Positions 7,666-16,119 are shown, counted from the first letter of the stretch. The stretch: DNA of 37,097 nt from an uncultured Erysipelotrichaceae bacterium (GCA_900317295.1 ONGB01000006.1:1-37097); one strand, 5' to 3'. The notes: a model not told the origin generated them from the sequence alone. Numbers and translations: made by a program.

Positions 7666-9585
7666 TTAGGCGGCGGAGACGTGCATCGAGCCGCTGAAGC
7701 GGAATAAGGCGGAAGGATCGCTCATCGATTCGCCCTCCACCCCAAGGGTGAAGGAGGCGGAATCATAGGCTTCGCGGACCCGGTCTTGATAGGCCGGAAG
7801 GGTCGAAGAGAGCGCCTCGTCGCGCATCTCGTCGATCGAAGGATCGAGGTCGAGGATGAGGTAACGGGTAGAATCGCGCTCATCGAGGGCGAAGTATTTG
7901 CCCATCGCCGCGTTGTTGCTGACCGCGGTCTTGACGCGTTCATAAAGCACTTTGCCGAGCTTTCCCCCGGCGGTCGTGCCGCCGAAGTGGAAGGAATCCT
8001 CGTCCAAGCGGAAGAGGAAGCTGCGCCCATCCGCGGGCTGCTTCGCGGCCTCTTCGACACCCGCCTTTATGAAGAGGGCGGTTTCGAAGCCATTGATGGA
8101 GATCCCGATGTTCATGACGAGCTGATCGGAGAAGAAGTTGCAATAGAAGTCATCGACGTAGAACGCGTTGACTTTCCAAACATTCTCCTCGATCTTCCGC
8201 GGGAAGGCGAAGGATTGGCCGAGGAATTGCGTGCAGTGGAGGCGGCGGGTCAAGGTGACATCATCTAGGGTCGCCTCGAGGTCGAAGTTGGCTTCTTGCC
8301 CTAAGGCCAAAGCGGTGGCCAAGGCGACTTGGTCGACCTCTTCGGTCCAAGTGAAGGGCTGAATGGAGGGATCATCGGCATCTTTCCCGGCCTCCGTGCC
8401 ATAGAGGTTTTCATACCAAGCGGGCTCGTAACCGGTGATGCTGGCGATGCCAGAGGCGAAGGAACCGGTCCCGTGGGCGGAAGCGAGGAAGGTGTCCCCG
8501 CCATGGCGCGAGGCGATCTGGTCGACCGCTTCGTTGGCGGCTTGGTCGCAGGGGGTGCTCCCGTCGCGGCGCATATAGCCTTTCGCGAGGTAGGTGATGA
8601 AGCCTTTGATGTCGTCTTCCGCGGTGAGGAAGCCGCCGTCTAGCAACGTTTTGGTGTAGGCGATGCAGGATTTGAAGTCGATCGCCGCCATATCCGGGTC
8701 ATAAGAAGCGGTGGGGACGCAATAATCCGGGGCGAGGTCCGGGGAGAAGTTGGAAAGATCGAAATCCACGGCCAGGGCTTCCTCGTCATGCGGATTGGCG
8801 GAGAAGTGGCCATCGTCATAGACGCGGCGGAGGATGTTATAAAACAAGGTGAAGTTCTCCGGCATCGCCGCGGGGTCGTCGATGGAGGTGAGCACTTTGC
8901 CGACCATCTTCTCGAGGTCATCGAGCAGGTCCGCCGTCTTATAGACGATGCGGAGATTCTTCACGTCGATGGTCATATGAAGACCTGCGGCGGCGAGCCC
9001 ATCTTCGATGATCGAGGGATCAAGCTCGTTAGGCAGCCAGGAGATGATGGTCTTCGCCATGGAGGCGAGGCCGCTCATATGGCCGATCTTCGCGTCTTTG
9101 ATCGTGAAGACGAAGGCGTCTTCCCCGTCGACTTTGACGTCGGTGGTCAAAGTGGTGACCAATTTCACGCAGGTGGAGACGATGTTCTTGAAGTGTCCGG
9201 AGACGGCAAAGACGTAATTCTTTTCGGTGATGTCGGCGTAGTAGCCGCTGATATATTGCGAGGCGCCGGAACTATCCAAAGTGTTGTTGAGCGAATAGTA
9301 AAGCACGTCGTTGAGGTCTTGCTCGGTAAGACGGAAATGCACTTTGCCGTGGTTGGGGGATTCGGGGTTCCCCGTGTCGTCGATGCCGCCGATGAAGGCC
9401 TCTTTCATGACGGTCGGGACGTCGGTGTCCGGGGTGTGCTCGTATTTGGCGATCGTGGAGTCATTGATGAGCAGATACAGGGTGACCCCGGCGATGATCG
9501 GGGACAAAAGGATGGTCGCGCCGAGGATGATGAGCAAAACGCCCCACCAGCGGATCCCTTTCTTTTTCTTTTCTTTGTTAGCCAT
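7666..9585 (-). CDS. Large membrane-anchored surface protein, unknown function
   Basis: A 639-residue protein with a basic N-terminus (MANKEKKKKGIRWW), one membrane helix at about 14-41 and roughly 600 residues predicted outside the cell. The ectodomain is acidic and contains only two or three cysteines. It has no sortase or choline-binding motif at the C-terminus. I recognise no catalytic motif; alternating beta-like segments (VFAVSGHFKNIV, FVFTIKDAKIGH, MTIDVKNLRIVY) look like lipid- or ligand-binding repeats, but that is only an impression. A strong GGGAGG ribosome site lies 8 nt before the ATG. With the S41 lipoprotein beyond tRNA-Leu, it makes this a surface-protein neighbourhood. Confidence 0.7.
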   Translation of the reverse strand: MANKEKKKKGIRWWGVLLIILGATILLSPIIAGVTLYLLINDSTIAKYEHTPDTDVPTVMKEAFIGGIDDTGNPESPNHGKVHFRLTEQDLNDVLYYSLNNTLDSSGASQYISGYYADITEKNYVFAVSGHFKNIVSTCVKLVTTLTTDVKVDGEDAFVFTIKDAKIGHMSGLASMAKTIISWLPNELDPSIIEDGLAAAGLHMTIDVKNLRIVYKTADLLDDLEKMVGKVLTSIDDPAAMPENFTLFYNILRRVYDDGHFSANPHDEEALAVDFDLSNFSPDLAPDYCVPTASYDPDMAAIDFKSCIAYTKTLLDGGFLTAEDDIKGFITYLAKGYMRRDGSTPCDQAANEAVDQIASRHGGDTFLASAHGTGSFASGIASITGYEPAWYENLYGTEAGKDADDPSIQPFTWTEEVDQVALATALALGQEANFDLEATLDDVTLTRRLHCTQFLGQSFAFPRKIEENVWKVNAFYVDDFYCNFFSDQLVMNIGISINGFETALFIKAGVEEAAKQPADGRSFLFRLDEDSFHFGGTTAGGKLGKVLYERVKTAVSNNAAMGKYFALDERDSTRYLILDLDPSIDEMRDEALSSTLPAYQDRVREAYDSASFTLGVEGESMSDPSALFRFSGSMHVSAA

Positions 9586-9611
9586 AGGAGAACCTCCCTA
9601 ACGACTTTTTA

Positions 9612-9643
9612 TCATAAAAGAAAACCCCTCGCTTGACGAGGGG
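9612..9643 (-). terminator. Terminator of mgtE
   Basis: A 7-bp GC-rich stem CCCCTCG/CGAGGGG (9625-9631 with 9637-9643) is followed on minus by TTTTCTTTTATG. It lies directly after the mgtE stop and before the surface-protein gene. Confidence 0.9.
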
Positions 9644-9650
9644 CTAGGCT

Positions 9651-11201
9651 TTACGATGCGAATTGGGGGAAGAAGGCCATCGCCACCGCCCAATAGATCA
9701 TCAGGGTGGTGACGTCCATCACCGTGGTGAGCAAGGGCTGGGAGAGGAGAGCCGGGTCTTTCTTGATCGCCGCCGCGCCGATCGGGAGCAAGGTGCCGAC
9801 GAGTTTGGCGACGGTCACCGCGGCGAACATCGTTACGCCGATTAAGCCGGCGTTGATGAGCGCGTGGTAGCCGAATTCCCAGTTCCAGCAGTTGCCTTTC
9901 CAGATGTTCATGCCGGAGAGATCGACTCTGCTCCCCGTGCCTTCTCCAAGCACGCCGAGCTCGACGATGCCGGTATATTGCTCTATGAGCAGCCAGAAGA
10001 AGCTGAAGGAGGCGATGGCCGCCGCGACCACGAGGGCCGAGCGGAATTCGCGCCATAGAACACGGTGGATGTCCTTCGGGGAGAATTCCTTCAAGGCGAG
10101 CGAGCGGATCATCAAGCCCGTGGTCTGGCCGCCGGCATTACCGCCGGTATCCATCAGCATCGGCACGAAGGCGATGAGGATGGGGAGGTTCGTGAAGATC
10201 GCTTTGCTCTCCAAACGGTTGAGGACCATCGTGGTGAAGGTGCCAAGCACCAATAGAGCCATGATCCAGGGGATGCACTTCATCGCGTTTTCCCATGGGG
10301 AAAGCTCGAGGTAGGGCTTCTCCGTCGGCTCCATGTTGGACATACGGGCCATATCCTCGCTGGACTCTTCGGTCATGACGTCGACCGCGTCATCGATGGT
10401 GATGACGCCGACGAGGCGGTCGTCGTCATTCAAGACGGCGAGAGCGTTGAGGTCGTAGCGGCGGAAGATTTGGCCGACTTCTTCCTGGTCGGTGGTCGCT
10501 TGGACGGAGACGACGTCGCTATTCATGATGTCGTCGAGTTTGTCTTGCGGGTCGGCGAAGATGAGGTCATCGAGGTCGACGGTGCCGACGAATTCGCGTT
10601 GGCGGTTGCGGACGAAGATCGTGTAGATGGTCTCCGCGTCTTTCCCGCGTTCGCGGATGGCCTTCATCGCCGCTTCGACGGAGAGGGAGCCGATCAATTC
10701 GATGTAGTCGGTGGTCATCAAGGCCCCGGCGGTCCCATCCTTATACTTCAATAAGGCGTTGATGTCGGCGCGCATTTCCTTATCCGCGGCTTTCAAAACG
10801 CGGGAGGCGAGGTTCGCGGGCATGTCGCCGACGGTGTCGACGATGTCGTCGGTCGCCTGGGAGTTGATGAGCTTGACGAGGTCTTTGTCCGTCATTGCTT
10901 GGACGAGGCGTTCCTTGGTGTCCTGGGTAAGGTCATCGAAGAAATCCGCGGTCCAGGAGCTTTCGACGTTGCGGAAGATATAAATCAGTTCGGTGGGTTC
11001 CAGATCATCGGCCGCTTCGGCGATATCGATGGTCGGGACGCGTTCGAAAATGGAGAGCAAGCCCTGCCGGTCTTTCTTCGCGATGACTTCGCGGAGCTCT
11101 TCGAGGCTCGTCTTCTCGACGTCGATGCCGGATTCGTCTTTGGTCTCTTCTTCGAGTTCTGCTTCCTCTTCGGGGAGAGGTTCCTTTTCTTCCTCGGGCA
11201 T
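9651..11201 (-). CDS. mgtE: Magnesium transporter MgtE
   Basis: A 516-residue homodimeric Mg2+ channel. It has an acidic N-terminal tail (residues 1-30), the MgtE N superhelix (about 40-150), a CBS pair (about 155-290, with MTTDYIELIG, DDLIFADPQDKL and VITIDDAVDVMTEE) that senses intracellular Mg2+, a connecting helix and five membrane helices (about 310-516). The pore signature PMLMDTGGNAGGQT is intact. Length is slightly above the 450 norm because of the acidic tail. AAAGGAGG lies upstream of the ATG. No Mg2+ riboswitch is visible in the short leader, so control is probably at protein level through the CBS domains. Confidence 0.95.
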   Translation of the reverse strand: MPEEEKEPLPEEEAELEEETKDESGIDVEKTSLEELREVIAKKDRQGLLSIFERVPTIDIAEAADDLEPTELIYIFRNVESSWTADFFDDLTQDTKERLVQAMTDKDLVKLINSQATDDIVDTVGDMPANLASRVLKAADKEMRADINALLKYKDGTAGALMTTDYIELIGSLSVEAAMKAIRERGKDAETIYTIFVRNRQREFVGTVDLDDLIFADPQDKLDDIMNSDVVSVQATTDQEEVGQIFRRYDLNALAVLNDDDRLVGVITIDDAVDVMTEESSEDMARMSNMEPTEKPYLELSPWENAMKCIPWIMALLVLGTFTTMVLNRLESKAIFTNLPILIAFVPMLMDTGGNAGGQTTGLMIRSLALKEFSPKDIHRVLWREFRSALVVAAAIASFSFFWLLIEQYTGIVELGVLGEGTGSRVDLSGMNIWKGNCWNWEFGYHALINAGLIGVTMFAAVTVAKLVGTLLPIGAAAIKKDPALLSQPLLTTVMDVTTLMIYWAVAMAFFPQFAS

Positions 11202-11301
11202 GGGCTAACCTCCTTTCCTAGGAAAGAATAGGCCTTTTTTGACTTTCGGGATAGCCCCAATCGCTCTTTACAATCGATTTTCAAAGTCTCAAACTTGCCG
11301 T

Positions 11302-12366
11302 ATGAAAATCGCCCTGTTGATACCGATCTACCAACCTGGGGAGAAGGTGCTGCCTTTCCTTAAGCAATTCAAAGGCGATGAGTTCGCCGCTTTCTTAATC
11401 GTCAATGATGGGTCGGAGGAATCCTTCGATCCCGTTTTCGATTCGATTGCCAAAGAAACCCCCTTCGAGGTGATCGGCTACCGCGGGAACAAAGGGAAGG
11501 GGAACGCCCTCAAAGAAGGGATGAAGCACCTGCTTGCCGCCCATCCGGACCTCGACTTCATCCTCACCGCCGATAGCGATGGCCAGCACGCTTATGAGGA
11601 TATCCTCAGGGTCGAAAACGAATGCATGTCCCACCCGGATGCGCTGATCCTCGGGGTGCGCGATTTCTCGCAGATGCCCAAGAAATCCAAAAGCGGCAAC
11701 ACGTGGATGCGCCGGTATTTCCGCTTCGCCACCGGGGTGGATTGCTTGGATACGCAGACGGGCCTACGCGCCATTCCTAAGAATCTATACCCCCTGTCCT
11801 TGGACACCTATGGAAGCCGCTTCGAATACGAAAGCAATTTCCTGATGGCCGCCGTCAAAGAAACCTCTTTGCATCAGATCACGATCCAAACGATCTACGA
11901 GGACAACAACAAAGGGACGCATTTCCGCCCCTTCATCGATTCTTGCCGCATCATGCACGCGCCAATTTCCTATGTCATCACGGGGTTGCTTTCCTATTTC
12001 TTGGACATCGGGTTATTCGCTTTATTGATCTATACCGTCTATACCAACGCCGCCTCCGATCCCTTGGCCAACCTTTACGCCCAGGCGATCGCCCGTTCGG
12101 CCTCGATGGTGTTCAATTTCCTCTTACTCTTCTTCTGGGTGTTCCATCGGAAGCGCGATATCCTCCGCTCCGCCTGGAAATACTTGATCCTCGCCTTGAT
12201 CACTTTGGGGATTTCCTATGGCTTGACGGAGCTATTCGACCACCTATGGCCGGAGTTGCTGATCTTAAAGATCCTCATTGATGGATTCCTAGGCGTTTTG
12301 CGCTTCTTCCTGAACCAAAGCATCGTCTTTTTCTCCAAGCGGCACGGGAAAGAAGTAATTCTTTAG
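11302..12366 (+). CDS. GT2 glycosyltransferase fused to GtrA-like membrane domain
   Basis: A 354-residue bifunctional protein. The N-terminal part (1-225) is a family-2 glycosyltransferase of the dolichol-phosphate-mannose synthase type, with LIPIYQPGE, the acidic LIVNDGS motif, GNKGKGNALKEG and TADSDGQH (DxD). The C-terminal part (about 230-350) has four membrane helices and matches the GtrA fold, including a basic FHRKRD loop and the FFLNQSIVFF ending. Such fusions charge or flip polyprenyl-phosphate sugars for envelope glycans. The start was chosen at MKIALLIPIY. A -10-like TACAAT (11269-11274) lies 27 nt upstream, and no clear ribosome site is visible. Confidence 0.88.
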   Translation: MKIALLIPIYQPGEKVLPFLKQFKGDEFAAFLIVNDGSEESFDPVFDSIAKETPFEVIGYRGNKGKGNALKEGMKHLLAAHPDLDFILTADSDGQHAYEDILRVENECMSHPDALILGVRDFSQMPKKSKSGNTWMRRYFRFATGVDCLDTQTGLRAIPKNLYPLSLDTYGSRFEYESNFLMAAVKETSLHQITIQTIYEDNNKGTHFRPFIDSCRIMHAPISYVITGLLSYFLDIGLFALLIYTVYTNAASDPLANLYAQAIARSASMVFNFLLLFFWVFHRKRDILRSAWKYLILALITLGISYGLTELFDHLWPELLILKILIDGFLGVLRFFLNQSIVFFSKRHGKEVIL

Positions 12367-12423
12367 TCGAACCTTCGCGTGGGTGGTATAATCCCAGCGA
12401 ATCGATAGCAAAAGGAGTTATCT

Positions 12424-13026
12424 ATGCCCAAACCCATCTTAGTCGAAACCAGCGCCCGCCACGTCCACGTCACCCAAGAGACGCTGGAGATCCTTTTCGG
12501 CAAAGGCCATGAGCTCGAAGTGCGCAAAATGCTCTCCCAGCCCGGCCAATTCGCCTCTACCGACAAAGTCGAAGTCGTCGGTTACAACAAAAAAGACCCC
12601 AACGGTCCCCGTCCTTCCGCCGCGCTTTCCATCCTCGGACCGGTCCGCTCGGCCAACCAAGTCGAAGTGAGCTTCACCGACGCCCGCACCCTCGGCCTCA
12701 CCGCCCCGGTACGCGAATCCGGTGACATCGCCGGCTCCGGCGCCTGCACCCTCCGTGGCCCGGCGGGCGAAGTCGAGCTCAAAGAAGGCGTCATCATCGC
12801 CAAGCGCCACATCCACATGACCCCGGAAGACGCGAAGGAATACGGCGTCGAAAACGGCGAGATCGTCAATGTCCTCGTCAAGGGCAAAGGCGGCCGCTGC
12901 ACCGTCTTCGGCGACACCGTCATCCGCGTTTCCCCCAAATTTGCCTTGGCCATGCACATCGATACCGATGAATGCAACGCTTCCGCCGCGTTCGGCGAAG
13001 TCTACGGCGAGATCGTCAAGCTTTAA
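12424..13026 (+). CDS. pduL: PduL-type phosphate acyltransferase
   Basis: A 200-residue phosphotransacylase (PTAC) that moves an acetyl or propionyl group between CoA and phosphate. Two zinc-site signatures are visible: RHVHVT (His13/His15) and KRHIHMT (His129/His131), plus His178 and Cys184 near the C-terminus. It starts directly at the catalytic domain, without the N-terminal encapsulation peptide of microcompartment copies, so it is probably cytosolic and replaces Pta in acetate or ATP metabolism. It has an extended -10 (TGGTATAAT at 12384-12392) and AAAGGAG before the ATG. The strong bias to C-ending codons suggests high expression. A TSCPD gene follows 4 nt later. Confidence 0.93.
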   Translation: MPKPILVETSARHVHVTQETLEILFGKGHELEVRKMLSQPGQFASTDKVEVVGYNKKDPNGPRPSAALSILGPVRSANQVEVSFTDARTLGLTAPVRESGDIAGSGACTLRGPAGEVELKEGVIIAKRHIHMTPEDAKEYGVENGEIVNVLVKGKGGRCTVFGDTVIRVSPKFALAMHIDTDECNASAAFGEVYGEIVKL

Positions 13027-13030
13027 TCCC

Positions 13031-13306
13031 ATGGAAAAGACCTTTGTCTACAAACCCCAAAACGTCTGCTCGCGAGAGATGGAGATCGTCTACGATCCGG
13101 AGACGATGACCATCCTTTCCTATAAGACCGTGGGCGGCTGCCCCGGCAACATCTATGGCATCGGGCAACTCGTCAAAGGGATGAAGATCGATGAGGTCAT
13201 CGCTAGACTCGAGGGGATTCCCTGCCGCGGGAGCCGGACGGGAAATACGTCTTGCCCCGACCAACTGAGCAAAGCCCTGCACGCCTTGAAGGCGCAGGAA
13301 GCCTAA
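13031..13306 (+). CDS. TSCPD-domain small protein
   Basis: A 91-residue protein of the short TSCPD family (TIGR03905 type), related to the C-terminal domain of vitamin-B12-dependent ribonucleotide reductases. Cysteines fall at 13, 37 (GGCPGN), 65 (IPCRGSRTGN) and 75 (TSCPDQL), a likely metal or redox site. The cellular role of the free-standing form is not established. It starts 4 nt after the pduL stop, so it is probably translationally coupled and cotranscribed, and it ends in a terminator 5 nt past the stop. Confidence 0.85.
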   Translation: MEKTFVYKPQNVCSREMEIVYDPETMTILSYKTVGGCPGNIYGIGQLVKGMKIDEVIARLEGIPCRGSRTGNTSCPDQLSKALHALKAQEA

Positions 13307-13310
13307 AACG

Positions 13311-13341
13311 AAAATGCCTGCGGAATCGTGGGCATTTTTCT
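13311..13341 (+). terminator. Terminator of pduL-TSCPD operon
   Basis: An AAAATGCC/GGCATTTT stem with a 12-nt loop is followed by TTTCTTT. Confidence 0.85.
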
Positions 13342-13344
13342 TTA

Positions 13345-13652
13345 AAGGAAACAACTCTGGTTTTCTTGACGATTGTCCTATTCAAAAAAAAGGAAATCGG
13401 CCAATTTGTCCGATTTGCTTTCTTGCGATAGGCCAATTTGTCCGGTTTGATCCAAAGTCAGGCAATGCTTTTCTTCTTTAAGAAAGATCGTTCAATTCCA
13501 AATGATGTGAGACAAAATCCCTGAAGCGAAAAAGGCATCCGGTCTCACAATGTTTCCGTCCAAGAAACACATATAAGGAGAATGCCACGGATAGTCTGGC
13601 ACAAACGCGGGGGAGGGGATATGATTTTAGAATAAAAAGAAAGGCTTTCCCA
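13345..13652. other. Intergenic region with repeats and a dyad
   Basis: This 308-bp gap holds no convincing gene. It contains two 19-bp direct repeats (13399-13449), a perfect 8-bp inverted repeat TGTGAGAC/GTCTCACA (about 13506-13513 with 13541-13548), a segment similar to one upstream of metK (around 13437-13500 against 15837-15895), and a TAGAAT -10-like hexamer near 13628 that may serve the membrane gene at 13653. Confidence 0.5.
13399..13449. repeat. Two 19-bp direct repeats, 32-bp period
   Basis: GGCCAATTTGTCCGATTTG at 13399-13417 and the same sequence with one change (GATTTG to GGTTTG) at 13431-13449. Both face the downstream membrane gene. They could be a paired operator or part of decayed coding sequence. 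Confidence 0.75.
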
Positions 13653-15443
13653 ATGCAGAAAAAATATCGTTTCCCTGGCTTTCTCGCGGTCTCGCTTATT
13701 CACGCGATCCTTGGCTTAGCGCTTGTTGGGTTCGGGATCGTCTCCTTCCTGGACTATCAATACCATTGGAGGGTCCTTGGCTATTTCACCACCAGTTATG
13801 TCAATCCGGATGGAACGCCGGGTTACGTAGGCGGCTTCGGTTTCCCCATTGTCGATTATTCTGGCGAAGACCCCACCCTGATCTCTTTTGTCAACGTCGG
13901 TGGGTATGTCTTTATCGGCGTGGGGGCCTTGCTCTTCCTCCTTTGCCTCATTTCCTTCTTGCTCGTTTCCGTCTCCGCGCGAAACGGAAAGACCAAGAAA
14001 GGGCATTTCGTCCCGGCCATCGTCGCGGGCGGATTGCTTTCTATCTCCCTTTTGGGCCTGCCTTTATTGCTTGTTTCCATCTTCTCGATGGCAGGCTTGA
14101 CGCGTCAGCAGGAACAAGACGAAAACCAAAAAGCCCGCCCAGCGACCCCAAAAAGCCCCATCGTCTTGCTCATCTTCTCCACCATCGCCGCCATCGGCGC
14201 ACCAGTCGTCGCCCGTTTTAGCGGCGGGTCTTTCTGGATAAATGCTATATTCCAGATCATCGTGTTTGGGCTAAACCTATATGCGGTGATCCTCGTTGCT
14301 AGCAGATCAAAAAAGGACGATTTGCGCAAGACGGATATGATCCCCTCTATCGTCGCAAGCGCCCTCGGCATCCTCTCCGCGCCGCTATATCTGCTAGTAG
14401 GTAGCCTCATCTATGGCGGCTTCCTCTCTACTCTCGGCTTCGTCGCGGAGATGGGCTCGTTCGCGGCTATCCTGACCCTCGTTTCCATCCCGTGCTTGAT
14501 TTTGGCGATAAGGAAGATGGTCACGCTTCCCAAAAGGGAAAGAAAAGCGACGCCTCAGGCTTCTATGCCTCTTCCTCAATCCGCTAACGAAGAAACGGTC
14601 AATCCCGCGCTCAAAGAGGCGGCGCAGGGGTCTGCTGATTCCTATGAAAGCGATGAGCGCTTCGCTTCCTCCGCCCCCGTCCAATTGAAAGTGCGCGATT
14701 TCTTCGTTTCGCGCCGCGATTTCGCCGACTTCAAGAAGGGAGCAAGCGAAGAGGAACTATTGACCGTCGTCCTTTCGCTTAAATACCAGATGACGGGGAA
14801 AAAGGCTCTCATCCGCGCGCTTATCGCGATGCTTGGGGCGCCTTTGTCCATCGTTTTGGGCGTCGTCATGCTCGTCTCGTTTGGCTGGTTTGGCATCATC
14901 GCCATCGTCGCGGGGTATCTGTTCTTCTCCGTATTGGGGCTCAAGCAGGCGGGCTACCAATCCTCTTACGACGCGCTTTTCAAAAGGCTCGCTCCCGAGG
15001 ATAAAGAATTCGTTAAGAGCTATTTCCGCGAAAAACCCGCTTTAGCGGCGTTCAATTACATCCTCCGCTTGGTTTTGTTCTTCGAAAGCATTCCTTATCA
15101 GGCCATCATCATGTTCTTGACCACGATGATTCCCCAGACGCGGAATTGGGGGATCGCCAAAGGCTCGATCGATTCTGCGGTCGTCGCCATCCCCGAAGGG
15201 TATGATGTGGCGGGCCTTTCGGCCTTAGATGGCTATTACCGTTCTTTCCGCTTCCATGACGGCTATATGGATTATCTGGATGAAGCCGAAAGGGAGAGGA
15301 TTGCGCGGTATCAGCGTTATGAAGCCGATGGCAAGACTTATTATTCCGAAGACGGGAAGAATTTCTATGAATATCCCGGCGATACCGGAACGCCCATTGC
15401 CGTTAGCGAAGACGGAGGGCAGACGATCCGTAAAAACAAATAA
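13653..15443 (+). CDS. Polytopic membrane protein, unknown function
   Basis: A 596-residue protein with about six membrane helices in the first 290 residues (for example GYVFIGVGALLFLLCLISFL and LSISLLGLPLLLVSIF). A hydrophilic, Pro/Ser-rich linker spans about 295-375, then two or three more hydrophobic segments (about 390-430 and 470-500), and a soluble Tyr/Asp-rich tail ends in KTYYSEDGKNFYEYPGDTG-like repeats. No transporter or enzyme signature is recognised. The start has AAAGG about 8 nt upstream. It may be monocistronic: repeats lie upstream and a strong terminator follows. The function is left open. Confidence 0.75.
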   Translation: MQKKYRFPGFLAVSLIHAILGLALVGFGIVSFLDYQYHWRVLGYFTTSYVNPDGTPGYVGGFGFPIVDYSGEDPTLISFVNVGGYVFIGVGALLFLLCLISFLLVSVSARNGKTKKGHFVPAIVAGGLLSISLLGLPLLLVSIFSMAGLTRQQEQDENQKARPATPKSPIVLLIFSTIAAIGAPVVARFSGGSFWINAIFQIIVFGLNLYAVILVASRSKKDDLRKTDMIPSIVASALGILSAPLYLLVGSLIYGGFLSTLGFVAEMGSFAAILTLVSIPCLILAIRKMVTLPKRERKATPQASMPLPQSANEETVNPALKEAAQGSADSYESDERFASSAPVQLKVRDFFVSRRDFADFKKGASEEELLTVVLSLKYQMTGKKALIRALIAMLGAPLSIVLGVVMLVSFGWFGIIAIVAGYLFFSVLGLKQAGYQSSYDALFKRLAPEDKEFVKSYFREKPALAAFNYILRLVLFFESIPYQAIIMFLTTMIPQTRNWGIAKGSIDSAVVAIPEGYDVAGLSALDGYYRSFRFHDGYMDYLDEAERERIARYQRYEADGKTYYSEDGKNFYEYPGDTGTPIAVSEDGGQTIRKNK

Positions 15444-15468
15444 GGGCGTTTGTCCTAAAGGAATTTTG

Positions 15469-15494
15469 CCGCGGGTTCCAGCCCGCGGTTTTTC
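15469..15494 (+). terminator. Terminator after the polytopic membrane protein
   Basis: A 7-bp GC stem CCGCGGG/CCCGCGG with a 6-nt loop, followed by TTTTTCC. Confidence 0.92.
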
Positions 15495-15516
15495 CTAAAA
15501 TAGCAGGGTTTCTTCC

Positions 15517-15999
15517 TTATTGGTTATAAACGGAACTTAGGTATTCGCCGACGAGGGAGGGATCGAAGAAGTGGGAGAAATCCCCCAAGAAGTCGAAGGA
15601 GGCCATATCGGGATAGGTGTGCGCGATTGGAAAATCGACGGGGACGCCGGAATCGAGGTTATCGCCTTCCCTATTGGGTAGGCACAAATAGGAAGACCGG
15701 ACATAAGGAAGGCCGTCCGCCCCCATTCCTAATAAGAAACGGGCGTTCGGAGGATTTTGGTGGCGAGCAGCCTTTTTCTCCCCGATTCCGCAATTCTTTC
15801 AGAGCCCTATTTGTTTGCCTAGGAAAATCACAACGCTTTTGTCCGGTTTTCCCCGATAATCGAGGCCATTTTCTTTAATAAGAAAGATCGTCTTGAAATC
15901 ATGGCCCATAGCCCCTAAGATATCACCGCCGAACGAAAAGCCGGACATCAAGAAGCGCCTCCGATAGCGTAACCAGGGCGCTAGCAACTCCGTGAACAC
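15517..15999 (-). pseudogene. Possible decayed gene with in-frame UGA
   Basis: Two stretches in one frame (15799-15999 and 15517-15798) are separated only by a UGA at 15799-15801. The second part, from about 15750 down, reads like real protein (FLLGMGADGLPYVRSSYL, FDFLGDFSHFFDPSLVGEYL) and the first has a plausible segment (DFKTIFLIKENGLDYRGKPD). The N-terminal end overlaps the metK riboswitch and is probably not coding. There is no start codon with a ribosome site. UGA is a normal stop in neighbouring genes, so a decayed gene is more likely than recoding. I do not recognise the family. A related fragment may lie near 13440-13500. Confidence 0.35.
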
Positions 16000-16098
16000 G
16001 GTAAGTGCTCGCTATAGCCTCTCCCCACAAAGAGGAACGATGCCTTGCGGAAGTCTCCTATCGAAAGATGACCTTCCACCTTGTGGGAGGTTTTTCTT
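15943..16098 (+). ncRNA. SAM-I-like (S-box clan) riboswitch upstream of metK
   Basis: The aptamer at 15943-16044 can be drawn directly. P1 pairs GGACATC (15943-15949) with GATGCC (16039-16044), one bulge. ATCAAGA enters the junction as in S-box RNAs. P2 pairs AGCGCC (15954-15959) with GGCGCT (15977-15982). P3 pairs AGCAACT (15983-15989) with AGTGCT (16004-16009), the GCAAC...GUGC core of the SAM-I clan. A pseudoknot joins the P2 loop ATAGCG (15964-15969) to CGCTAT (16010-16015). P4 pairs CCTCT with AGAGG (16018-16035). P2 is short, with no room for the usual kink-turn, so a SAM-I/IV-type variant is possible. An antiterminator (GGAAGTC with GACCTTCC) competes with the terminator at 16072-16098. 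The predicted output is that SAM turns metK off. Confidence 0.82.
16072..16098 (+). terminator. Riboswitch-controlled intrinsic terminator
   Basis: The stem CCTTCCAC/GTGGGAGG (one T-G wobble, loop CTT) is followed by TTTTTCTT, 21 nt before the metK ATG. Its left arm is shared with the antiterminator formed with 16049-16055. Confidence 0.88.
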
Positions 16099-16119
16099 AC
16101 CTCGGCAGGAGGAATCAAT

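Noticed and set aside
8788-9636. 282-residue plus-strand frame
   Set aside because: Antisense shadow of the 639-aa gene. It runs through the mgtE terminator and has no start signals.
11202-11301. Mg2+ riboswitch (M-box or ykkC-type) before mgtE
   Set aside because: The space between mgtE and the divergent gene is only 100 bp, with no large paired structure. Only an SD and a weak -10 are visible.
13399-13449. CRISPR-like repeat pair
   Set aside because: Only two units with a 13-nt spacer and no cas genes. The same holds for the pair at 24514-24566.
13582-13635. 17-residue peptide frame before the membrane protein
   Set aside because: AAGGAG lies only 1-2 nt before the ATG, too close to work, and the peptide has no regulatory codon run.
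15799-15801. UGA recoded as Trp or selenocysteine
   Set aside because: Other genes here (ispD, the kinase, RNase J, HAD 1230) end in UGA and Trp is encoded by UGG. No SECIS-like hairpin was seen just after the codon. Gene decay is the simpler reading.
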